Origin: Muribaculaceae bacterium
Lineage (GTDB): Bacteria; Bacteroidota; Bacteroidia; Bacteroidales; Muribaculaceae
Direction of reading: 5' to 3'
Assembly: GCA_020026215.1 (NCBI GenBank)
Contig: JAHHQT010000048.1
Location: 1-13,666 of the forward strand
DNA: 13,666 nt
The notes beneath the pieces are model-generated. The model had not been told where the DNA came from, searched no databases, and saw only the letters and a list, made by a program, of their open reading frames with translations. Positions 8,061 to 13,666 of this stretch are shown here, piece by piece (positions within the stretch are counted from its first letter, which is position 1; the number at the start of each line of letters is the position of its first letter). Position numbers and translations under genes: made by a program.

Positions 8061-8096
8061 AAAAGAGGCTATCTAACAATTTAGACAGCCTCTTTT
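8061..8096 (+). terminator. Hairpin terminator after the amidase gene
   Basis: Arms 8061-8076 and 8081-8096 pair over 16 bp with one mismatch (A8071 opposite C8086) around a CAAT loop. The stem has a GC-rich centre (GAGGCT/AGCCTC) and an A-run/T-run on its flanks, so it can act in both directions. It begins 21 bp after the amidase stop. Confidence 0.85.
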
Positions 8097-8205
8097 ATTA
8101 TGGATTAATGACAATACCGATGTTCTCTCACCTACAATCAAAGGAGATTTAATCAATTAGAGACACCTACAAATTAAGATTCGTTGTGATATCATAAACA
8201 TCAAT

Positions 8206-8239
8206 AAGAAAGGCTGTCGGGAGACCAACAGCCTTTCTT
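8206..8239 (-). terminator. Hairpin terminator after the prolyl oligopeptidase gene
   Basis: Arms 8206-8217 (AAGAAAGGCTGT) and 8228-8239 (ACAGCCTTTCTT) pair perfectly over 12 bp, with a possible inner GG/CC pair around GAGA. It lies 18 bp past the peptidase stop on the minus strand. Between it and the other terminator (8097-8205) I see no gene or signal. Confidence 0.8.
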
Positions 8240-8257
8240 TGTAATATAACTTATCTA

Positions 8258-10369
8258 TTATTTATCAAGTTTCATGCCCAAGTTATATAGGATGAATGAA
8301 TACATATCAACATATTCATCAATTACTTTTGAAACTGGTTTTCCACCACCATGACCTGCTTTGCTATCAATGCGAATCAATTTAGGAGCATCTCCTGTAT
8401 TAGCGGCCTGTAAAGTAGCTGCATACTTGAATGAGTGTGCTGGAACAACACGGTCGTCATGATCGGCTGTAGTTACCAAAATTGCAGGGTACTTAGTACC
8501 GTCATTCTTAATAGTGTGTAATGGAGAATATGATTTCAAATAGTTGAACATTTCTTCACTGTCTTCACTTGTACCATAGTCACCTGCCCAGTTCCAACCG
8601 ATAGTGAATTTATGATAACGTAACATATCCATCACACCAACGCGAGGAATAGCGACCTTAAATAAGTCTGGACGCTGGTTCACACAAGCGCCAATCAACA
8701 AGCCACCATTAGAGCCACCCTCACCTACGACTAGGTCTGGATTAGTATATTTGTTATCAATTAAATATTCGATAGCAGAAATGAAGTCATTAAACACATT
8801 CTGTTTATTCATTTTTGTACCGGCAATGTGCCATTCTTCACCATATTCATTACCACCACGCAAGTTAGTTTGAGCATAGATGAAACCATTTTCCAACAAG
8901 AACATTCTTGAAGCGCTGAAAGAAGGATACAATGTTATATTGAAACCTCCATAACCATATACATAAACAGGATTTTTACCGTCTTTTTTCAAGCCTTTCT
9001 TGTAAGTCAAAGTCATAGGGACTTTCTGTCCGTCTTTGCTTTCATAGAACACTTGTTCAGTAACAAAGTCATCAACATTAAAACCTACTTTCGCTTGGTT
9101 ATATAATTTAGATTTATTATTGGCCATATCAAATTGATAAATAACCGTTGGATATGTGAATGAGGTAAACGCATAGAAAACTTCATCACTGTCCTTTTCT
9201 CCTGAAAAACCGACTGTACCAATTGTTGGAAGTTTCACCTCATATTGAAGAGTTCCATCCAAGTTATAAACGAATGCTTTGTTTGATGCATCCACATCAT
9301 AAACAGCTACCAACTTACCATTAATTACAGCAATAGATGACAATACATTTTCTGTTTCCGGAAGTACGTCTTTCCAGTTTCTCATTTCTGGATTATTGAT
9401 GTCAACAGCAACCAATTTGTTGTTAGGTGCACCAATATTAGTAAACATGTACAGTTTACCATCAATAATTTCAACAGGATTAGTAATGTTGTTCAAAGAA
9501 TCGCTGATACATTTGAATTGCCCGTTTTCATCTGCCAATTTACGCATATACAATCCATTTCCGTTGAATGCACCGCCTTCAAACAAGAATATATAACCTG
9601 CTTTTTCATCAGTAGCAACATTATAGAAACGCAAAGGGAATTTATCATTCTTGTAAACCAATTTATCAGAAGATTGAGCTGTACCCAACTTATGATAATA
9701 TACTTTGTGGTTTTCATTCTTGTCTGAATATTCAGAACCATTAGGGTTTACATCGTATGCACTATAGAAGAAACCATCTTTATACCATTGAGCACCGGAA
9801 AATTTACTTCTTAGAATATGGTCATCCAATAATTTTCTGGAAGCCAACTCCATCACATAAATTTCGACCCAATCAGAGCCACTTCTTGAAATTGAATAAG
9901 CTATATATTTACCATTTTCTGAAAATGCAACACCTTGCAAAGCCACAGTCCCATCTTCAGACAAGGCATTCGGATCTAAGACGACTTTGCTTTCACCATT
10001 GAGCGTTTCTTTTTCATAAAGTACACTTTGATTCTGCAAGCCGTCATTCTTGTAGTAATAATACTTACCATGTTTCTTAAATGGAATACCAATCTTTTCA
10101 TAATTCATACTTTCAGAAATAGCTTTTCTGATTTCATCACGATAAGGAAGAGCATTCAAATAATCACTTGTTACTTTACGTTGAGCCTCTACCCAATTCA
10201 AAGTCTCTTCGGAAGTGTCATTTTCCAACCAACGGTATGGATCAGCCACCTTAACTCCAAAATAATCATCCACGACATCCACTCGTTTTGTCGCAGGATA
10301 CTCAGTTTTTGTAGAACAAGCAGATACTACAACTGAAGCCAAAACTGACATAAATAATACTTTTTTCAT
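8258..10369 (-). CDS. Prolyl oligopeptidase (family S9A), predicted lipoprotein
   Basis: This serine peptidase cuts short peptides after proline. The 703-residue protein has a seven-bladed propeller region (about 75-420) after an N-terminal segment typical of the family (YPATKRVDVVDDYFGVKVADPYRWLEND), then a C-terminal alpha/beta-hydrolase domain. The catalytic triad is complete: Ser553 in GEGGSNGG, Asp639 in ADHDDRVVP and His673 in SKAGHGGGKP. Length and motif spacing closely match the porcine enzyme (Ser554, Asp641, His680, from memory). The N-terminus MKKVLFMSVLASVVVSACST carries a lipobox (V-S-A-C, Cys18), so I infer a lipid-anchored envelope protein, unlike the cytosolic animal enzyme. 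The residues after Cys18 (STKTEYP) do not form a strongly acidic surface-export signal, so periplasmic or surface location is open. It is convergent with the amidase and separated from maeB by a terminator, so it is probably monocistronic. Confidence 0.96.
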   Translation of the reverse strand: MKKVLFMSVLASVVVSACSTKTEYPATKRVDVVDDYFGVKVADPYRWLENDTSEETLNWVEAQRKVTSDYLNALPYRDEIRKAISESMNYEKIGIPFKKHGKYYYYKNDGLQNQSVLYEKETLNGESKVVLDPNALSEDGTVALQGVAFSENGKYIAYSISRSGSDWVEIYVMELASRKLLDDHILRSKFSGAQWYKDGFFYSAYDVNPNGSEYSDKNENHKVYYHKLGTAQSSDKLVYKNDKFPLRFYNVATDEKAGYIFLFEGGAFNGNGLYMRKLADENGQFKCISDSLNNITNPVEIIDGKLYMFTNIGAPNNKLVAVDINNPEMRNWKDVLPETENVLSSIAVINGKLVAVYDVDASNKAFVYNLDGTLQYEVKLPTIGTVGFSGEKDSDEVFYAFTSFTYPTVIYQFDMANNKSKLYNQAKVGFNVDDFVTEQVFYESKDGQKVPMTLTYKKGLKKDGKNPVYVYGYGGFNITLYPSFSASRMFLLENGFIYAQTNLRGGNEYGEEWHIAGTKMNKQNVFNDFISAIEYLIDNKYTNPDLVVGEGGSNGGLLIGACVNQRPDLFKVAIPRVGVMDMLRYHKFTIGWNWAGDYGTSEDSEEMFNYLKSYSPLHTIKNDGTKYPAILVTTADHDDRVVPAHSFKYAATLQAANTGDAPKLIRIDSKAGHGGGKPVSKVIDEYVDMYSFILYNLGMKLDK

Positions 10370-10391
10370 TTTAATAAATTAATGTTTGTTA

Positions 10392-10399
10392 CAAAGTAA
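10392..10399 (-). promoter_or_regulatory. Possible -7 box for the prolyl oligopeptidase gene
   Basis: The minus strand reads TTACTTTG, one base off TAnnTTTG, 22 bp upstream of the ATG. A TTTG at 10425-10428 could be the -33 element, but the spacing of about 25 bp is longer than usual. The box lies within an inverted repeat, GTTACAAAGTAAC (10388-10400). Confidence 0.35.
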
Positions 10400-10455
10400 C
10401 ATAAAAAAATATTGATTTCGAAAACAAACTATAGCGATGGTATATAGATTTACTA

Positions 10456-10489
10456 AATAAGGGTAACCATTGCCATGATTACCCTTATT
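10456..10489 (-). terminator. Hairpin terminator after maeB
   Basis: Arms 10456-10466 (AATAAGGGTAA) and 10479-10489 (TTACCCTTATT) pair perfectly over 11 bp around a 12-nt loop. It lies 20 bp past the maeB stop. The T-rich flank is modest on the minus strand. Confidence 0.75.
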
Positions 10490-10509
10490 GTTTTCTATGT
10501 GATAAAATT

Positions 10510-12804
10510 CTATTTATCTTTAATCGGAGCACCACATCTTTCGCAAGTGGTAGCATCCATAGTAGCCACCGTTACAAGATTGACAATATCCCTTACAGAA
10601 GCCTCAACCGAGATAAAGTGGACAGATTTCTTCAAGCCAATTTGAATCGGACCAATTGCTTCCGCCAATCCCATTTCCAACATCATCTTATAAGCTGCAG
10701 AAGATGCATTCAATGATGGGAAAACCAATGTATTTACATCCTTACCATATAACTTATTGAACGGATAATTCTTGTCGCGGATTTCCTTATTCAATGCATA
10801 ATTAATCTGCATTTCACCATCCACCAACAAGTCAGGATATTTTTCGTGCAAGATATTAACTGCCTCATGGACTGCCTTTGGAGATTCTGCTTTGTTTGAA
10901 CCAAAGTTACTGTAAGAAACCATAGCCATTACAGGCTCTTTAGCAAAATACTCAACAGCATTTCTTGACAATCTAACAACATCTACCAATGTGTCAGTAT
11001 CCTCTGTTTCATTAATCATTGTATCAGAAACAAAATAGACACCTCGTTTTGTGTTCAAAATATGCATGGTTGCAAAATGATTAAAACCATCCCTAATACC
11101 AATAACCTCTTTCGCAATATTGGTCACATACGCACTGTTAGAATAAGTACCGGCAATAAACACATCGGCATCGCAAGTTTCAACCATCATCATACCAAAA
11201 TAGTTGCGGTCAAACATCTTTTCCAATGCCTCACGATGGGTAAAACCTTCACGACCTTTCTTACGAGCCAAGATTTGTGCATATTTTTCACGACGAATAG
11301 CCTCGCTGTCATTACGAAGATTAATAATAGTAATACCATCCAATTTCACCCCCAGACGTTTAGCTCGTTTAGCAATCATTTCTTCATTACCCAACAAGAT
11401 AGGAATACACACTCCTTCTCGACAAGCATCAACAGCAGCCAACAGCATATTGTCTGTATTTCCCTCACCAAATACCACTCTGCGGGGATTGCATTTGGCA
11501 ACATCTGTCAAACGTCGCATCAACTTAGAGTCATATCCCATCAAGCTATTCAACTTACCATTATATTGATCCCAGTCTGTAACTGGACGGCGCGCTACAT
11601 TTGAAGCGATTGCAGCTTTAGCAACAGCAGGAGCTACAGTAGTAAGCAAACGAGGATCCAATGGTTTCGGCAAGATATACTCTCTACCGAATGAAATACC
11701 TGACATATCATAAGCAGCATTTACAACGGTTGGTACTGGTAATTTTGCCAAATCTGCGATAGCATGAACAGCTGCCAACTTCATCTCTTCATTAATTGAC
11801 GTTGCTCCACAATCCAAAGCGCCTCGGAAAATATAAGGGAAACCTAATACATTATTAATTTGGTTAGGATAGTCAGAACGACCTGTCGCAAAAATCAAAT
11901 CATCGCGAGAAGCCTTTGCTTTCGAGTATTCAATTTCAGGATCAGGATTAGCCAGTGCAAAAACGATTGGATTATGTGCCATTGATTTTAGCATCTCTGG
12001 TGTCACCACATCCATAACAGAAAGTCCTAAAAATACATCAGCACCAACCATAGCCTCTTCCAAGGTTGTAATTTCACGAGAAGTGGCAAACATGGCTTTT
12101 TGCGGGTTTAGATTCTTTCTTTGTTTATTAATTACACCATGACTATCACACATGACAATGTTTTCAAGTCTGACCCCCAAACTCATATATAATTTGGTAC
12201 ATGAAACAGCGGCAGCACCTGCCCCATTCACCACCAACTTGATTTCATCTATTTTCTTACCTTGTACTTCAAGAGCATTCAAAAGACCGGCAGCAGAAAT
12301 AATAGCTGTTCCATGCTGGTCATCATGCATTACTGGGACTGCACATTCTTCCTTCAGCCTCTTCTCAATGGCAAAACATTCAGGAGCTTTGATGTCTTCC
12401 AAATTAATACCTCCAAATGTAGGAGAAATTGCCTTAACGATTTCTACAAATTTGTCAGGGTCTTTCTCATTTACTTCGATATCAAAGCAATCCAAGCCTG
12501 CAAAAATTTTGAAAAGCAAAGCCTTTCCTTCCATAACAGGTTTTCCTGCCTCAGCGCCAATATCGCCCAAGCCAAGCACAGCAGTACCATTAGAGATTAC
12601 AGCCACCAAGTTTCCCTTATTTGTATATTCGTAAGAGGTCTGACTATCACGTTCTATCTCTTTGCAAGGATATGCGACCCCAGGAGAATAAGCGAGAGAT
12701 AAGTCATGTTGTGAAGAATATGGTTTAGTAGGAATAGTTTCAATTTTCCCTGGCCGATTACCTTTATGGTAATCAAGCGCCATTTCCTTAGTTACCTTTG
12801 ACAT
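10510..12804 (-). CDS. maeB: NADP-dependent malic enzyme with phosphotransacetylase-like C-terminal domain
   Basis: The enzyme decarboxylates malate to pyruvate, producing NAD(P)H and CO2 in the cytoplasm. It links the C4 branch used in Bacteroidales fermentation to pyruvate and supplies reducing power. The 764-residue length fits the MaeB family (E. coli about 759). The malic domain (about 15-155) shows SLAYSPGVAYPC, ISNGTAVLGLGDIGAEAGKPVMEGKALLFK and the metal site INLEDIKAPECF with PVMHDDQHGTA. The NAD-binding domain (about 165-410) shows VVNGAGAAAVSC and ALANPDPEI. The rest (about 430-750) is a PTA-like domain (RRVVFGEGNTDNMLLAA, IQIGLKKSVHFIS), which in MaeB proteins is generally regulatory and not a working acetyltransferase. 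NADP over NAD preference is taken from the family, not proven by the sequence. The ATG at 12804 is the family start. A -7 box and an inverted repeat lie upstream. Confidence 0.96.
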   Translation of the reverse strand: MSKVTKEMALDYHKGNRPGKIETIPTKPYSSQHDLSLAYSPGVAYPCKEIERDSQTSYEYTNKGNLVAVISNGTAVLGLGDIGAEAGKPVMEGKALLFKIFAGLDCFDIEVNEKDPDKFVEIVKAISPTFGGINLEDIKAPECFAIEKRLKEECAVPVMHDDQHGTAIISAAGLLNALEVQGKKIDEIKLVVNGAGAAAVSCTKLYMSLGVRLENIVMCDSHGVINKQRKNLNPQKAMFATSREITTLEEAMVGADVFLGLSVMDVVTPEMLKSMAHNPIVFALANPDPEIEYSKAKASRDDLIFATGRSDYPNQINNVLGFPYIFRGALDCGATSINEEMKLAAVHAIADLAKLPVPTVVNAAYDMSGISFGREYILPKPLDPRLLTTVAPAVAKAAIASNVARRPVTDWDQYNGKLNSLMGYDSKLMRRLTDVAKCNPRRVVFGEGNTDNMLLAAVDACREGVCIPILLGNEEMIAKRAKRLGVKLDGITIINLRNDSEAIRREKYAQILARKKGREGFTHREALEKMFDRNYFGMMMVETCDADVFIAGTYSNSAYVTNIAKEVIGIRDGFNHFATMHILNTKRGVYFVSDTMINETEDTDTLVDVVRLSRNAVEYFAKEPVMAMVSYSNFGSNKAESPKAVHEAVNILHEKYPDLLVDGEMQINYALNKEIRDKNYPFNKLYGKDVNTLVFPSLNASSAAYKMMLEMGLAEAIGPIQIGLKKSVHFISVEASVRDIVNLVTVATMDATTCERCGAPIKDK

Positions 12805-12844
12805 AATTTTAAATTTTAATATTTCTACTTATATAAACAACAAC

Positions 12845-12868
12845 TACAAATATATGTTCATATTTGTA
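12845..12868. promoter_or_regulatory. Inverted repeat in the maeB leader, possible operator
   Basis: TACAAATAT (12845-12853) and ATATTTGTA (12860-12868) form a perfect 9-bp inverted repeat with a 6-bp spacer. It lies just downstream of the better -7 box, over the expected transcription start, where a dimeric regulator could block or activate. The same bases contain a second -7-like match (minus strand TATATTTG, 12847-12854), so part of the symmetry could reflect promoter sequence. No regulator is identified. Confidence 0.4.
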
Positions 12869-12871
12869 TTA

Positions 12872-12879
12872 CAAAGATA
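12872..12879 (-). promoter_or_regulatory. -7 promoter box for maeB
   Basis: The minus strand reads TATCTTTG, identical to the box upstream of the PD40 gene and a full match to TAnnTTTG. It lies 67 bp upstream of the maeB ATG. The -33 region is only T-rich (about 12898-12903) and overlaps the tail of the proS terminator. Confidence 0.55.
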
Positions 12880-12897
12880 GAACTATTTGAGCAGATT

Positions 12898-12936
12898 AAA
12901 AAGAAAGGTCACAACCATTCTAATGGTCACGACCTT
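12898..12936 (-). terminator. Hairpin terminator after proS
   Basis: AAGGTC (12905-12910) pairs with GACCTT (12931-12936), and inside it ACCA (12914-12917) pairs with TGGT (12923-12926) after a 3-nt internal mismatch. On the minus strand the stem runs into TTTCTTTTT (12906-12898). It begins 27 bp after the proS stop and separates proS from maeB. Confidence 0.75.
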
Positions 12937-12963
12937 CAGTATATAGTGTAATTCAACTATATT

Positions 12964-13666
12964 CTAGTAATTTCTTGCAAAGATTACACGACGTGCAGAT
13001 GGACGACCTGTAAAGATACAAGTACCCGGAGTTGTATCACCATCCAAAGGAAGACAACGGATTGTTGCTTTTGTTTCCTCTTTCACGCGAACTTCAGTTT
13101 CGGTTGTACCGTCCCAGTGAGCCAAAACAAAACCGCCTTCTTCAATTTTTTGTTTGAATTCATCATAAGAGTTAGCGATAGAAATTTTAGCATCTCTGTA
13201 AGCCAATGCTTTTTTGTAAATATTGTCTTGGATTTCTTCCAATAGATTTGTTGTGTAATCTACAATACCATCCAAAGCAACAACTTCTTTTTCCAATGTA
13301 TCACGACGTACGACTTCTATCGTACCGTTTTCCAAGTCTCTTGCACCAATAGCCAAACGAACAGGAACACCTTTTAATTCATAATCAGCGAATTTGAAAC
13401 CAGGGCGTTTATTGTCTGCATCATCATATTTAACACTAACACCCTTAGCTCTCAATTCATCAACAATAGCATTTACTTTTTCTGAAATAACACCAAGTTG
13501 ATCCAAGCTCTTATAAATAGGAACAATTACAACTTGAATTGGAGCCAAGTGTGGAGGCAATACCAATCCGTTATCATCTGAGTGTGTCATGATCAAAGCT
13601 CCCATCAAACGAGTAGAAACGCCCCAAGATGTAGCCCAAACATATTCCAATTTATTTTCTTTATTG
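12964..13666 (-). CDS. proS: Prolyl-tRNA synthetase, C-terminal part (cut by window edge)
   Basis: ProRS charges tRNA-Pro with proline. About 234 residues are in the window. The frame continues upstream to the edge (NKENKLEYVWATSWGVSTRL), so the 5' end lies outside. The segment WATSWGVSTRLMGALIMTHSDD is class II motif 3 of the catalytic core. It is followed by the anticodon-binding domain (about PHLAPIQVVIVPIYK to the region of LEEIQDNIYKKAL) and the C-terminal domain (TKATIRCLPLDGDTTPGTC, then RRVIFARNY at the end). This is the short, archaeal/eukaryotic-like ProRS type, without the inserted editing domain of the E. coli enzyme. Only two Cys are left in the C-terminal domain, so a four-Cys zinc site is not formed, as in many bacterial members. 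It is transcribed alone toward its own terminator. Confidence 0.95.
   Translation of the reverse strand, partial: NKENKLEYVWATSWGVSTRLMGALIMTHSDDNGLVLPPHLAPIQVVIVPIYKSLDQLGVISEKVNAIVDELRAKGVSVKYDDADNKRPGFKFADYELKGVPVRLAIGARDLENGTIEVVRRDTLEKEVVALDGIVDYTTNLLEEIQDNIYKKALAYRDAKISIANSYDEFKQKIEEGGFVLAHWDGTTETEVRVKEETKATIRCLPLDGDTTPGTCIFTGRPSARRVIFARNY

Noticed and set aside
8097..8205. Possible small gene or RNA between the two terminators
   Set aside because: Only frames of about ten codons or fewer are present, with no promoter box or conserved structure visible.
10388..10400. Short palindrome GTTACAAAGTAAC upstream of the peptidase gene as an operator
   Set aside because: Five-bp arms in AT-rich DNA that coincide with a promoter-like box are too weak to call separately.
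11062..11604. Long plus-strand open frame antisense to maeB (180 codons)
   Set aside because: It is fully inside the well-supported maeB gene, with composition unlike a real protein and no start context or family match.
12152..12702. Two overlapping plus-strand open frames antisense to the maeB 5' half
   Set aside because: They are shadows of the maeB coding pattern. They overlap each other in different frames and carry no recognisable domain.

Overview
The window looks like chromosomal DNA from a Bacteroidota bacterium, most likely of the order Bacteroidales. Base composition is AT-rich, no Shine-Dalgarno sequences are visible before the starts, and several genes are preceded by the Bacteroidota -7 promoter element TAnnTTTG. 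One gene ends in a type IX secretion (T9SS) C-terminal sorting domain, a system essentially restricted to this phylum. The proteins (CarA/CarB, MaeB with a phosphotransacetylase-like tail, S9A prolyl oligopeptidase, short-type ProRS) are all family types common in Bacteroidales. All six complete genes stop with TAA or TAG.

Layout. Positions 1-24 (minus) are probably the first codons of an unidentified gene. Positions 47-4362 (minus) hold carA-carB, the two subunits of carbamoyl phosphate synthetase, transcribed from a promoter near 4429-4436. A 210-bp divergent intergenic region separates carA from a plus-strand pair: an exported PD40/TolB-like beta-propeller protein (4573-5481), then a large multidomain N-acetylmuramoyl-L-alanine amidase with a T9SS sorting domain (5553-8039). 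The convergent gap 8040-8257 carries two strong hairpin terminators. A prolyl oligopeptidase with a lipoprotein signal (8258-10369, minus), a malic enzyme maeB (10510-12804, minus) and the C-terminal part of proS (12964 to the window edge, minus) follow. The last three look like separate transcription units, each with its own terminator; promoter-like sites are visible before maeB and, more weakly, before the peptidase.

How the genes work together. CarA and CarB make carbamoyl phosphate for pyrimidines and arginine. MaeB makes pyruvate from malate and ProRS charges tRNA-Pro. The plus-strand pair appears to be a cell-envelope or secreted unit for peptidoglycan cleavage, and the peptidase would degrade proline-containing peptides in the envelope.

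The two points most worth a second look are these. (1) CarA has lost the glutaminase nucleophile: the Cys of the usual G-I-C-x-G motif is Ala253, encoded by GCT, two substitutions from a Cys codon. Several other glutamine-site motifs are also degenerate, so this synthetase may be ammonia-dependent. (2) The secreted amidase has lost its reading frame across the signal peptide. The natural ATG at 5493 meets two in-frame TGA codons, while a perfect signal peptide is encoded one frame over. That is consistent with two compensating indels, a sequencing problem, or a recoding event. I found no RNA gene, mobile element, CRISPR array or clearly new multi-gene system.
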